Origin: Diorhabda sublineata
Lineage: Eukaryota > Arthropoda > Insecta > Coleoptera > Chrysomelidae
NCBI RefSeq assembly: GCF_026230105.1
Contig: NC_079479.1
Coordinates: forward strand, 11,853,734-11,917,733
Length of the DNA stretch: 64,000 nucleotides
Direction of reading: 5' to 3'
Shown here: piece after piece, positions 50,114 to 61,693 of the stretch
How the letters are laid out: each line of letters starts with the position of its first letter
Numbering within the stretch: position 1 is the stretch's first letter
Program-made: the position numbers and the translations under genes
The notes under the pieces: generated by a model
Told to the model about the DNA's origin: nothing
Database searches by the model: none
What the model saw: only the letters and a program-made list of their open reading frames with translations

Positions 50114-50655
50114 GTAAAAACTAGTCAGATGTTGTTATTTGAATGTATGTAAAAAAGAGAAATAAGAGCAAAATGAACATTTAATCCTTCCATAAAATGC
50201 TTAGAAATATGAAATTATTAAGAGCTTTTAATGTATATTAAAGTCAATTTTAACATCAGACTGATATGTAAAATATATTAATTTTTTTCAGCCTTTATTT
50301 CTCTTACAAGTCCGTTATTTTTGTCAGCATTTATAAAAAATATGCTTATTTCTTTACAGTATTTTCATATACAATTGTATTGTTGATAACAATGTATTAT
50401 TTTATTAAATATATTATATAACTATGTGCAGTTAATAAGTCTACTTTGAAACATTATTGAATAATAAACAGTTCAAGATCAGTTTATTTGGAAAAAATGT
50501 TGAGCTGAGCGCCCATATAATCAGAGCTGAGGTGAGGGAGCAAAAGAAAACTTGATGGAACAATACAGTCTCTCTAGTTTAGGTTAATGGTCACAAGGAG
50601 ATTAAATGAAATAAAGCAGATAAAAAAGAGCATACAAATGCCTTATATTTGCTCG
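50114..50655. other. AIFM3 3' UTR and flank
   Basis: AT-rich 3' region. AATAAA at 50463-50468 is a possible polyadenylation signal, about 350 bases after the stop. Retroelement sequence begins shortly after. Confidence 0.4.
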
Positions 50656-50659
50656 GATA

Positions 50660-51000
50660 CTTTTTGAGGTGCAGAACAATGGATCTGTAAAAAATAAGTT
50701 GCATAAGAAGGAAATCGAAAGAGAAGTACTCTGGCGCAGCCTTTCCGGGTTTAATCGTTCCAAAAAATTTCTTTCCAACTTTGATTCTCGTACAAAAAGT
50801 ATTTGGACTTCAACAAATGCATATCTCTTCACTAGCTATTTAGGTCTAGCAGATAATGAAGAGTGTAGATTCTGTGAGGAGGAAGATAAAACTCTAGTTA
50901 GCCAACAAGAAACCTCCTTTGAAAACAGCCATACTGCAGTTCATTTTGCAATTGGAATGATAACTATAAATCTTACAAATAGTTCAGATCAATTGGTATA
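50660..51000 (+). mobile_element. LINE ORF2 C-terminal fragment
   Basis: The open frame 50669-51001 contains REVLWRSLSGFNRSKKFL and TSTNAYLFTSYLGLADNEEC followed by RFCEEEDKTL. This is the post-RNase H region of I/R1-type LINEs, where a LTGH-x-GLAxxxxCRFC-EEETxEH pattern is usual. It is probably the 3' end of a truncated insertion downstream of AIFM3. Confidence 0.65.
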
Positions 51001-51059
51001 ATAGATCTTAAGCCTGCAGTGCTAATTAATAAATTTATCAATAAACGTCCCTGGTGTAG

Positions 51060-51330
51060 TAAACAATAAAGTTGCTTATGCAAATTTTGTTTTATCCCTC
51101 AATATAGTTTCCCCCAAGATCAATATATTCAGTCCAAAGGGTTTCAAACCTTTCTGTCATTTTTATATAACTTTTTTTGGTATTATTAGATTGATATATC
51201 TTGAAGCATTTTTCAAATCTGAAAACAGCCCCTAGTCGCAGGGGTAGGTTAGGGAGCAATTCTAAGTTCAATTAATAGAATTTTACTATTGATTTCATCT
51301 TTTAATGCGGTGCATCGTCTTGCTGAGAAG
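51060..51330 (-). mobile_element. Possible mariner transposase remnant
   Basis: Minus strand near 51165-51080 reads MTERFETLWTEYIDLGGNYIEG, resembling the C-terminal WTKCIELKGDYVE segment of mariner. Near 51330 a short QQDDAPH-like string may be the QHDNARPH motif. The signal is weak and the order is only partly consistent. Confidence 0.3.
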
Positions 51331-51334
51331 TAAA

Positions 51335-52200
51335 AAATAATAGCAATTTATTAGTGGTACTCCAAATGGGACAGTGGTTGGTTGAAAGATGGTACTTCAA
51401 GGGACAATTTTATTTGTGATTTGTGGCAATCCTGTATCCATTACACCAGTGACGTCAAAAAGGAAAAGATGAAAGTTTTATTAGAAATCAAAGGTTTAAA
51501 AAAAAAGGTCTGTCTTTTATCGTGTTATCTGGAGTTAAATGGAAAGTGGATGGTGTCTGTATATCAAAAGTTTATCAATTTCCCTTGTGTGTAAAGGAAG
51601 CTTGTTGTATTGTAATACTATGTATATTTTCAAAATGCTCGTCTCTAGTATAGAATGTGATGCATTTTCCTTCATAAGTTCAGCAAAGGATTCTACTAAA
51701 GTATTGAAATCTGAAAACCTGTTTAAAATAAGTGGGTGAAATAAAAACAGTCACTACTTTATCTTATAAGATTTCCTATGGAAAGTAAAAAAATTGAATA
51801 AAAGAATGAGAAAATATTGGAGAGAACATTCTCCAATAACAAGGTAGCAATGGAGAAGTTCTATTGATACTACATCAATTGAATGAATATGAAATCTCAA
51901 CATAAGATTATGGGTATTTAAGTCACTTATGAAATTAACGGTAGATGGAAATTGCTAGATTATAGAGAAAAGATCACAAAAAGAAACGTTTGAAAATGAG
52001 GAAAGGTGGAAATTCCTAATTTATCTTGGTAAAACCAAATTTGAAATTCGTCTCTTGAAAGACAAATAACAGAAGAGAAATGTGTTCTAAAATATAAACT
52101 ATTAATTTCACTACAATATTGTGTTCTATTTAAATTATAAATTTAACACTGTTTATATTTTTTTATTAGCAACTACGTATATACAATACACATTAATGGT
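51335..52200. other. Unassigned stretch downstream of mL63
   Basis: Contains overlapping open + strand stretches (51382-51594, 51539-51739) of moderate composition without recognised motifs. Nothing is supported as a gene. Confidence 0.3.
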
Positions 52201-52201
52201 C

Positions 52202-52664
52202 TCAATCCCAGCCTTCGTTTACTCTTAAATGTGCAAGACGTGATTCCACAGTAACTTTGTCATAGAAAGGTTTTTGCTTTGTCTTAGTTTTAATTAAATT
52301 TTCTTCATTTTTACCCAAAGCACGAGCATGGCCTGAAGATTGTTCCTAAAAAATTATAGCATTGGAGGATTTCTACAAAAATGAAAGAATTAACTTTGTA
52401 TACAACTCTTGTATTGTTTATAGAAATATAAATTTAATGCAGAAAAATTTTTTTAATGAAATAAGTATCTAAAAATATATTGGGACTTACAGGTGTTAAG
52501 TAGGCATGTCTGAGATAAAACATGTTCTGTTCCTCAATTTCAAATGCATTTTTTAATTTTATTACGTCTTCTATGGTCGGCTGTTTCCAAATACGATGTT
52601 TACCAGTATGTATGTTTCCATTTGGCATGTGTTTTCTTCTAAATAATGCATAGAATAACCTCAT
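52202..52664 (-). CDS. mRpL63: Mitochondrial large ribosomal subunit protein mL63 (MRPL57)
   Basis: Small component of the mitochondrial ribosome large subunit. Two exons on the minus strand: 52664-52491 (58 codons, donor CCT|GTAAGT) and 52345-52202 (47 codons plus TGA, acceptor TTTTTTAG). They join in phase 0 to 105 residues; human MRPL57 has 102. Diagnostic segments: GKHRIWKQPT near the N-terminus, EIEEQNMFYLRHAYLTP, EQSSGHARAL across the junction, and the end RLAHLRVNEGWD. These align with [31 protein letters not shown] and LDHLNVTKKWS of the human protein. It is divergent with RhoGDI, 1.5 kb apart. The open reading through the donor (VSPNIF) is intronic. Confidence 0.9.
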
Positions 52665-54183
52665 TACAAAATATTTTATAAAAATTGTTAATTAAAGGTA
52701 ATAATAATTTGAGGTTATAAATTGACAAAAATCATAGACGACTTACAAGTAGTATCTATAATGTATCCACACTAATAAGTATTAGATCAATGATAATTTG
52801 ACCTTGAATTAATCTGGAGCATATTTATAGCGTTATGATAGTTGAAAAACTGATCGTCTTAGAGATGCGAGATATCTAACATCATTGTATTTTTGAACAT
52901 TTATTTATTTTTTTTTTCTAATTATTTTCGCTTACTTAAAATACTCACTCATCACATATATTACAATAGGTATTTTGTGTTTATAACTTTCGTTATGACA
53001 CGCCTGCATAGATAAACTATAACGCGTGCGTAGTTTGTCAAATTATATCCACCCATTTTTTGTCTAAAATAATTGGTTTATTTTTTGTTTTCTAATAAAG
53101 TTTTTGTGTTAAGTTCAAATTGTTAACATTATCAAAGTAAGTTCTTTGAAAATTTACTAATTCTTTAAGTTTTGTAATGTTTTTTGTTTATTATATACTT
53201 TCAAGAGAAAAACTGTTAGCCGCTAAATAACAGTAGACGTCGAGGACGAATCCTTGAATTTATTCATTATATCAAAATATTTGTATTTTATTATCTAATT
53301 TTCGGTGATCAATATTTGAAACAAATAGAACGTATTGGAGCAGTTTTATTTTAAAAATATATATTTTTTAAAAACACCGTGGGAGGTGGCATACATAATT
53401 ATTCCTTTTTTAGGTATTCCGAACAATATATTTGTAAAATTCCTAATTTTTTCTATATTTGTACCTCTCTTTTGACTTGAAACATACAGCTTTGAATATT
53501 AGTTACGTATTTATTGTATTATTTTTTATTGTTCATCTTATTTATAAAAACTTTTGTCTATTAATATTTAAGTCTAAAATGGTCGTCAATTGCTTGTTAT
53601 TCGATAATAAGACTATTATCAATTCATAAATGCTAGATAATATAACCATACACAAAAATTAGTACTTGATTCTCGACAGGTCGCAAATAACCCAACATTA
53701 TTTTAATGGAAAAAATAATTTACTTTCTAAATTTGAAACATTTTAAATAATGCATCAAATATTTATTAGTGAAACCAAAAATAAGACCACAATTATAGAA
53801 AAATAACAACTTCTCTAATATGCACGAAATCACTTTTGAAATTTCACTAAAGGAGGGTGCGAACTAATCATCTATAGTAGCAATCAATTAATAAACAAAC
53901 TTCGAAGAGTAATTTTCATGCTAACTGCTCTAACATAATATGCTTGATCATTTACAGAAGTATAGTTTGTGCCATAAATTGGAAAACAAAGTGAATCAAT
54001 ACTAAAAATTATAATTATTTTCATTTTAAATGATTTATTTTTTTTTTAACTAAGGTTCCTATTTAGAGAATATAGAATGGCGAAAAACAGGAAAATCTGC
54101 TCTAAAATTTTTAATAATGAAAAATACTAATGAAATATATAAATGTATTAAACTAATAAAATTATTTTTAAAGTATCAGTAAA
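52665..54183. promoter_or_regulatory. Shared upstream region of mL63 and RhoGDI
   Basis: A 1.5-kb AT-rich region between divergently transcribed mL63 (-) and RhoGDI (+). It must contain both promoters and any non-coding 5' exon of RhoGDI. No TATA box or initiator was reliably identified, and no repeat or gene was seen. Confidence 0.35.
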
Positions 54184-54364
54184 ATGTCTGAAGAAGTAGT
54201 TACTACTCCTGAAGAGTTATTGGAAAATGAGGATGATGGTATTTACAAACCTCCTCCAGAAAAAACTATTGAAGAAATTCTAGAGATAGATCAAGATGAT
54301 GAAAGTTTGAGAAAATATAAAGAAACATTGTTAGGAGAAGCACAAGTAGGTCCAGTTATAGTGG
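54184..54364 (+). CDS. RhoGDI: Rho GDP-dissociation inhibitor, first coding exon
   Basis: Cytosolic chaperone that holds prenylated Rho/Rac/Cdc42 GTPases in the GDP-bound soluble state. The exon encodes 60 residues plus one base and ends GTGG|GTAAGT. It shows the N-terminal regulatory-arm signature of the family: YKPPPEKTIEEILEIDQDDE followed by SLRKYKETLLG, against YKPPAQKSIQEIQELDKDDESLRKYKEALLG in human. The acidic MSEEVVTTPEELLENEDD start is typical. The remaining exons (the immunoglobulin-like isoprenyl-binding domain, expected to begin near a DPxNPKRVIVKK-LAL segment) were not found by 64000. Intron 1 is therefore longer than 9.6 kb, or the gene is broken by rearrangement or misassembly. 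Confidence 0.88.
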
Positions 54365-55490
54365 GTAAGTTTTGTAGTTTTCGTCATAATTGAACTACTA
54401 AGCTGTAAGTTTAAGAACATTAAATATTTTGAGATTTATTATTTTCTTGACACATAAATCCATATGGAAAGCAAAGAGTATAGCCACTTTTTCTAGCATA
54501 TGACCAACTTTTACAAGCTTAACTATGTCAGCTTTTTTCTGATCAGATAGAAAGCATATAAAATTTAATGAGCAGGTTTTAGTTCTAAGAGATAGATTCT
54601 TTTAATCTCATGTATGGTCACACATATAAAATAGCTTTTCGGAGTAGTCTTTTTCAATCATTTCATGCATATCATAAAAATCATTGAATTTGAGAAAATG
54701 AATCTAGTAAGGCTTTTGCTTTGTTTTTGCTGTCAGGAACTTCAAATAGATGCCTATCAAATCCAATACTGCTAGAATATAATAGGTATTTGTTGGTTTC
54801 TGTGTGGTCCTCCATATTTGTTAGAGAAAGAAAACAAAATTTTTTTACTTCCCCTTATGTTCTATATTTCAAATAATAATAAAAGTTTTTTTCTTAATGA
54901 TAAGACACACCTGAATATGGCAGTCTGAGGACACTTCATTAATCAAAAGTACTACTAATAGAGATCATCTTTGTATCTCTGGATTCAAGGATTAAATTAT
55001 TCACTCGGATATTTATTATCTCAAAATAAATCACACTTATCTATAAGACTGCAAACCAAATTTAATTTGCAAAACATAATAGTTAGATTCATATATAACT
55101 GACATTTGAAAATTTTCTCACATAAAATGCAATAATTGATAAATGGGGTGTCAATATTACTCAAAATTGAAATGGTCAAAGATAGGTTTTAGTTTGATAA
55201 ATGATGTAAATGATAAAATTACAATTACCAAGTTTTTAAATATTGAATAATTGGGAAACTTATATCAAATTCGATATCCAAGAATATTCTTGTGAGTTCT
55301 ATAAACACAGTTCCATATCATCGAAGACTCCAGAGTATTTCATGACTGCATAATCATATAGGTAAAGGCTATGCTACAAGAAAAAGAAGAATAACAGAAT
55401 AACATCCAATTTAACAGTCATGTAGTATCATTTCAATAGATAAAGGAATTTTTTCAATTCGTTGATAAAGTAAAAGACTTGATGATAGTA
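54365..55490. other. RhoGDI intron 1, 5' part
   Basis: AT-rich, with no recognised element or exon. Confidence 0.4.
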
Positions 55491-55499
55491 ACGTAAATA

Positions 55500-55790
55500 T
55501 TATACAGGGTATACCAATATTACGGAAAGTTCATTATAAGGGTTATTTAAAGAGTTATCAAAAAATGTTTCCAGATAGTAGATCGTTAAGGTCCATATTG
55601 TGAAATTATTTCGAACTATACAGAATGTTGCATTAACTCCGTTACAAACGAAACATGTGATTTTTTGAATGAGAATCCCTGTATTTATAAAATTGGTAGT
55701 ACACTCCAATAGGAATAGTAAATCCAGAGCTCTTTGACTCGTTTCATGTGATGAGTCAATCCACGTTGTATTCATTTTTTTTTTAACTAA
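55500..55790 (-). repeat. Probable interspersed repeat with ACAGGGT-type end
   Basis: The left end at 55501 (TATACAGGGTATACCAATAT) looks like the CAGGGTGTNCC-type termini seen in many insect MITEs. The minus-strand frame 55775-55500 is fully open (91 codons) but matches no known protein family, so I treat it as repeat rather than gene. Confidence 0.35.
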
Positions 55791-55799
55791 AGTTTCTTA

Positions 55800-56110
55800 C
55801 ATGTTTTGGTCTCCCATTTTGTTCAAATCATTTGTTACTTGACTTTCCCATTGGCTTTTTGGTCTTCCTCTATGCCAATTATCTAAGGGTTTTTTTGTTT
55901 TCTTTTCAACTCCATAAATTTAATCTTCCTTTCATTAAGTTCTAGTCCCGTTTTACTAGCTTCCTTTTTGATTTTCAAGAATGTTTCCTTTAGGCTATTT
56001 ACACTTCTTGTTATTAAGGCCAGTTCATATGTGTATGCTAATATTTGGACGTCTTTAGTAGTAATTGTACCTGTCAGTTGTTGATAGTTTGTAGAGAATC
56101 GCTGTATATT
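55800..56110 (-). mobile_element. LINE reverse transcriptase fragment, catalytic motif lost
   Basis: Minus strand from about 56100 reads TGTITTKDVQILAYTYELAL then ITRSVNSLKETFLKIKKEAS and KTGLELNERKIKFMEL. This is the RT palm region, where ILAYADDLALI is expected. The catalytic YADD reads YTYE, so both Asp are changed. It lies in RhoGDI intron 1, antisense. Confidence 0.75.
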
Positions 56111-56569
56111 ATACAGAATTACTTATATTTTTTTAAGGCTCATGACATAAGGTTGTGTTACGTTACCCAGAATAATTTAAGTGGTATAAACACGTTTATG
56201 TTCAATGGTAGGTAAATCAATGCTTTGTAGTTTACCTACTGTATGTTGAAGAAAAATATATTTAACCTATGTATATATAGCAGTGTGATATAACTCCATA
56301 TGAAAGAAAAAAAATATTGTTCGAATGAGAATTTCTGCAGGTGAATTTGCTGCTATTTTTAAGAGATAAAATATATGTGGGCCGATATCTTTATTCCGCC
56401 CCTGACCATTTCTAAATCAAAACAATTATCATCACCTCACATTGTAACCTATTTTATGTACAAAGTTGGAAACTGACAAGTCTGAATCTAATGAAGTGCA
56501 GTAGAAGCCCAAATTTGAGAGAGTCACATTTCAGTATCAAATTGAATCATATCGTGTAATTCGAAGTTA

Positions 56570-56745
56570 TTTTAAATACTTAAGTTTAAAAGAGTTTCTA
56601 CAAATTAAGAAAGATTTGATACCATTGCAACATCCGCAATAGCTCAGGCAGACTACAAATTAGTTGATAATCCGCCATACTCTCCACATTTGGCTCCTAA
56701 TGATTACCATCTGTTTCCAAAACTTGAAGAACTTCTTTAATTATG
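56570..56745 (+). mobile_element. mariner (MLE) transposase fragment
   Basis: The plus-strand frame reads YKLVDNPPYSPHLAPNDYHL then FPKLEELL and a stop, the conserved mariner PPYSPDLAPSDYHLFPKL motif with the catalytic Asp changed to His. CAGGGTGTCCCATTTGAACG at 56821 may be the end of a different MITE. Confidence 0.75.
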
Positions 56746-57984
56746 ATTTACAATAAACTTTACATGCGAACTGTTTTTATAAATTTATTATAAATAATAA
56801 CATACTTGTGCTAAAAAATGCAGGGTGTCCCATTTGAACGAAGAAAAATAATTTGATAGTTTCTGTCCATCTTGTATACTTCCAAAATACAAATGTACCT
56901 ATATGATATTTAACAAGTTTCTTGTGAAATGTTGAATGAATTTATGCAATCTCTAGAGCTTTAGTAATCTACACAAAAGAAATATAAATACAATGAATCG
57001 AATTGGCCTGCAGTTGATTTTAATCGCCTGTTAAATTTGTGTAGGTCGAAAATAGATTTTCCTCGGGCTCATAACAATTGTAGCATCACGTTGTATTTTG
57101 AACTTTTATCTGGCTTCAGCAAGTTTTTGTTTAATTTCTAATTTGATGCCACAAACAAAACTTTTTATTTTATTACCTTTCGGTACCTTTGGAAAATTGA
57201 AGCGTTGAAATATCAAAAGGGCCAAAAATGGAAATAAAAGTTTATTTATATTTTTACATATAAAAATATAAACGAACATACATTAATGTAACTTATGCAC
57301 ATCCGCTACATAGGTTTTTACTACTATAACTAATAATAATAACCTTAGTCAAAAATGACAAAGTAAAATGAAAAACGAAATGAGAGAAAGGGGTCAAGTG
57401 CCTTATGCTACATTTAGCAGATTTTGATAAAAAGCTTTCTGTTCCTCCTTTTCAAAATAAGGTATCATTGATAATATATGCGTTTTTCTATTATTCGATA
57501 CTTTGTTGTCATCTGAGAGTTTACATATATCAATATGAATAGAATCAGTAGGCTATTTGCCTTTTTTGAATATTACCGTCTGTGTCCACAATGCTAGTTT
57601 ATGATAAGTTTTTTTGGTAAAATGGGCACCAGGGTGATTTTTATCTATCTTGATATGGACAACTTTACTGATGTTTTTCATGTTAATAATGGTGTCTGCA
57701 GCAGACTGGATATTAAAGAATCGGTCATACATTTCAAGTACCTCAAAACTACCCGTGTGGGTACTAGACATTATAACGTCGTTCAGGTCATCAGGTACCA
57801 AGGCATTGACTTTCCTTTTGAGTTTTTCTATTAAAGCAAAGTCACATTGCAGAAAACTGTGACCACTAACTAAAAACTTGTGCTCTATTGTTTCAAACAG
57901 TCCACAGCTTACTAGGAAAAAATAAACAAAAACCATTATACGGTTTTACTTGTGAAAAAAGGCTGTTAAACGCTTCATATTTTT

Positions 57985-58200
57985 TCGACTGGGCTTCGAT
58001 ATGTAGAGGTTTTTCTACAAAAACTTCGTTTTGTAGAGGTGCAGTGCAAGCTAAGGAATATTGGAAAATTCGATATATCAAGGTCTAAATCAATCCTTCA
58101 ATATGTAGAGGTAAAAATAACAGGAAAGGTAGGCAGATTCAAGGGGAATAAAAAAACTTCGATTTATCAAGGAATTCGCTATATAGAAGTTCCACTGTAA
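57985..58200. repeat. Possible Tigger-type terminal repeat or MITE
   Basis: Repeated motifs of the type GATATGTAGAGG, TTTGTAGAGG, CAATATGTAGAGG and TCGATTTATCAAGGAATTCG occur, ending GAAGTTCCACTGTAA. Read from the right this gives TTACAGTGGAACTTCTATAT, a typical pogo/Tigger terminus. The opposite terminus is unclear. Confidence 0.45.
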
Positions 58201-59470
58201 TGGCAAAAAGTGTTCTTCTTGATATTCCAAAAATGTTCATGTAGTTGTTCTTACAAACTTCCACGAGATTTCCAGTACCATTGGGAACAGTATAGTGTCT
58301 CTCTATAACTATCACGAGCAGCAATGTATGTCCCATGTGTATGTCTGGTAATTAGCCATACTTGGCTAAGTCTCATCAATAAGGTGTACGATACCAGGAT
58401 CCGAGCTTTTTGTTACAATAAAACTAATTAGTTAGCGAACCAGTCAAGAGTTTCAGTATTTTCCCAGGAAATGGCACAGGTATGTGGATGATATTTTCGC
58501 CATAATTAATACGAAGAAGGCAAACGTAGACGAATTCAACTAAAAATATCCATCTATAAAGTTCACCTATAAAATGGAGAATAATGGACAGTTAGCATTT
58601 TTAGATACTTTAGTAATTAGGAATAGTAATAGGTTGGAATTTTATGTATGCACCGCTACGTGCAGGTACATCCCCGCTGATTCTTTTCATTGTATCCAAC
58701 ATATGATGGCCAGTATCCATTTTCTGGTACATCGGTTAATTCACTTTCCACTTACCATCGAGAGATACAATAAGGAAAAGTCCTTCATTGAGGATGTAGC
58801 TGTACTTAACGGTTATGATAAAAGAATTGTAAATAGGTTGATCATTCGTCATAAGTTTAAGAAATCTCTATGTGAAACCAAACCCAAAGTAAAATATGAG
58901 AAAAATTTGCTTTGATACCTTTAAATCCTCTTTACACGAAAGGATTCGAAGAAATATTTAGCAGAGTAGGTTTTAAATTGGTTTATAAATCCAACAACAC
59001 ATTAAAACAATTGTTGGGCAAAGGATAAAATACCAAATTTGGAAAAGAGTGGTATATATGAAATAAGTTGTGGTGATTGTGACCAAAAGACTAAGAGATC
59101 CGGTATTGTCCAGTTTAAAGAGCACATAGCTCATTTGAAATATGGACGCACCGGAAAATTGGGTATTGCCGATCACGCTGTCAGTCACAATCATGACATA
59201 AATATTAATAATGTAAAATTGTTGAAAAATGTATCTAATAATAAATTATTGGATGCATTTGAGAGCATTCAATTTTCTAGATGTAAGAGTAGCTTAAATA
59301 GGGACAAAGGGCCAAATTCGTACAGCCCACTCTTTAGTTTAGTAGCCAAATAATAAACATAAATATTCCCGTCAAGGAGTTTTTTCCCGCTGGAATTAAT
59401 TTTTCGCGAGAGGTGGCTTATTGGTGGGAAAATTTAGTATAGAACAGGCAAGTCAAGTTATTAGATTTTA

Positions 59471-60170
59471 GGCGCGGGAGCGCATAGAGCGGCGGAATGT
59501 ACGCTCAACAAGACAGAAAAACCTAATTGCAGGAACTGCGGAGGAGAACACCCCGCAAACTACAAGGGGTGCCCGAAACACCCGAAAAAGATGGAAAACA
59601 ATCCAGCTAAGAACACCATGCAAACAGGACGCACTTACGCACAAGCTGCTAAGAAAACGACAGGAGAAGGAACGCCCGAGCTACTGAGTGTGTTGCAGAA
59701 CATGCAGACACTCATAGCAACTCTCATCGTCCAACAGAAGTAAACCACAAGAGGACACCCCCCGACACGGTAACTCTGCATTTCATAAGCAAATGTAGAG
59801 TTATACATCGGGGACAGCTATAGAGAAAGCGAAGGACCACTCGGATTAGGTCTTTTCCTACCGATTGGAGGTTGGAAGAGGTTTACCCGAGGCAGCGAAA
59901 ACACACACACACATTAAGACGTCCAGAACAAGAGTGTATAGCTAACAGGCTAATCTCTTAACAAAAAGATAAGACATCCCAGAATCTCCCATAGACCTCA
60001 GGGGAGAGGAAGGAGTCTACGCGCGAAACTGCGACGCGAAAGAGGATGAGGACCTGTCGAAATGACAGGGGGTGGTGGAATGTCCTTCTTCGCACCCACT
60101 CGTGGATTTATCCGGGGGTGGATGATGCCTAGAGGGACGGGCTCGTCTCAAGGGAAAGTGTGTGTGTGTG
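59471..60170 (+). mobile_element. LINE-derived insertion with ORF1 zinc knuckle, (GT)n tail and 10-bp TSD
   Basis: Flanked by TTAGATTTTA at 59461-59470 and 60171-60180. It is GC-richer than its surroundings. An open frame from its 5' end to a TAA at 59743 encodes HRAAECTLNKTEKPNCRNC followed by GGEHPANYKGCPKHPKK, the gag-like (PRE_C2HC) C-terminus of a Jockey-type ORF1, then RTYAQAAKK and a helical tail. No reverse transcriptase follows. Instead there are about 425 bp of non-coding sequence with an (AC)n run at 59900-59913 and a 3' (GT)n tail at 60159-60170. The TSD, 5' truncation and simple-repeat tail fit target-primed insertion of an ORF1-only derivative. Confidence 0.75.
59901..59913. repeat. 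(AC)n microsatellite
   Basis: Short AC run inside the LINE-derived insertion. It is inverted relative to the (GT)n run at its 3' end, 245 bp downstream. Confidence 0.9.
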
Positions 60171-61019
60171 TTAGATTTTAGTTTACCTTTAGTTTCTGAA
60201 ACGATTACTTGGTTATCGAAACGCTCGTCAGACAATGTAATTGTGAGTGTTGGTGTAGTGGTGGTGTAAACAGTATATTCAGTATGAATATCACACTACG
60301 TGTATGTTAACAAAAAGCTGCCGTGTTAGGCTCCTCGTCTCTGATGATGCAAAGCACTGGCATCAATCTCCCATGCCTGTTGAGCTAATTAATTATAACT
60401 TGTAAATTGTTAATTGACTCCTACTTAGGTGACGGCACAGCTATGAAATAAATATATAATTAATGATCTATATAATACAAAAACTCAAGTCTTCGTTCAA
60501 ATAATAAAGTTTTGCGGGCCAACTTGCACGAGATCTACAACAGTTACATATTTTAGTTCATCCCGTTAATTAAGATAATACGGAATTCTAAACTTGATTG
60601 AGATTTTGTTGGCATTTTTTTATTTTTGCGTGTCTGATATCTTTTCCAGAAACTTTTAGGCTTTCTTTGAGCATCTGTCACTGACCTCGTACTTTTTTTC
60701 GTCCTCCATTTTCCATATGTCAGGTTATTTTTACTAACGTAATAAAATAATAGCAACAACACATCCAAATGTATTCAATTAAACTACTTCCTACTTGTTT
60801 GGAACACATCTAGTCACGTCGTGGCATTTGGCACCCAAATACCGACGTGGTACTTGGCACCAACGCCATCTGGCGATGGAAAGTAAAAATACTAAATACA
60901 CCGTTGGCAGATCGCTCCTTTCTTAGGTTGTGTCGGATGGCTTTCGGCTCCTTTCTATGATTACAACTGAAAATTATTAAAATTTGATCCTTTTGATATT
61001 TCAACGCTTCAATTACTCC

Positions 61020-61690
61020 TTAGGATTAAGCTTTTTAGTGATAAATAATTGTATTTTGTACAATGATATTGACAAGAATGTTAACTGATAAGATTATCCG
61101 TCAATTTATATTTCAGGTGTATATATAATTAAAGTTAAAAATAGTCATTTCTCCTTGATATTTCAAGATTGTAATTTCATAAAAATTAATTTTAAAATTA
61201 GATCATATTAAGATTCTTATCTTACCTCGGTACTTGTTTATTTTGAAAATGTTCACTTCCGATCATAATATCAGGTTCACCTGACTTACTGTTTGAAATC
61301 AAAAAAAGTTTATTGAAAATAATAGAAATTTGATTTATAAAGTGAATATGAACATTCCTACATTCAAAAACTTTCTTTTTTGGTACAAGAAATGCATTTG
61401 ATTTAGTTTTTGATCACATTCTGTGAAATATTGTGTATCTTTGTGTGAAAATATTTAAGAATTGTAGCAAATGTAATAATTTACCAGTTTCGTCTCAAAT
61501 AAGTTCAATTTGGAATACAAATATCCAAAACAATAATTGAGATTGGAACTTTACAAAGGCACCTACGTTCATTTAATATCTTCATTCTATTGAAATTCCC
61601 TTCAAGGTCACTTGACATACAACGTGCAAATGAATGCAAGACGTAATATTTCTTGATCAAAAGCTTGCGCAGATGAAGTTCAGCTGATTG
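61020..61690. other. RhoGDI intron or intergenic, no gene seen
   Basis: AT-rich sequence between the family A element and the foldback repeat. No motif was recognised. Confidence 0.4.
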
Positions 61691-61693
61691 TTT

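Larger units (their letters stand above)
58440..60520 (+). mobile_element. Penelope-like retroelement with GIY-YIG domain, interrupted
   Basis: Plus strand. Near 58465-58500 the RT motif reads RKWHRYVDDIFAII (YVDD intact), followed at 58574 by NNGQLAFLDTLVIRN, the Penelope FLD motif. At 58800-58900 an RIVNRLIIRHKFKKS segment appears, then after a stop GFEEIFSRVGFKLVYKSNNT near 58930. The GIY-YIG endonuclease begins SGIYEISCGDCDQK (59043) and runs to a stop at 59352; the YIGQT-R part is damaged (RSGIVQFKEH). The 3' region resumes after 60170 with GAAACGATTACTTGGTTATC, phrasing typical of Penelope 3' sequences. The RT upstream of YVDD is absent. A 700-bp insertion interrupts it at 59471-60170. 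Confidence 0.8.
57190..61012 (-). mobile_element. Family A element, copy 3, interrupted by nested insertions
   Basis: Inverted repeats bracket the region: TTGAAGCGTTGAAATATCAA then AAGG at about 57198-57221, and the same string on the minus strand at about 61010-60987. Inside, minus-strand 57936-57415 encodes the C-terminal part of the family A transposase (IEHKFLVSGHSFLQCDFALI, VPDDLNDVIMSSTHTGS, then a tail DDNKVSNNRKTHILSMIPYF and EEQKAFYQNLL). An N-terminal candidate lies at 61004-60553 on the same strand (basic, with RTKKSTRSVTDAQRK). The interior 58.0-60.5 kb is occupied by other elements, described separately. The outer boundary call is inferred from the inverted repeat and coding order. 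Confidence 0.55.

Noticed and set aside
60017..60235. Minus-strand 72-codon open stretch, arginine/serine-rich
   Set aside because: It lies across the 3' non-coding end of the LINE-derived insertion, its GT tail and the target duplication, so it cannot be a single gene.
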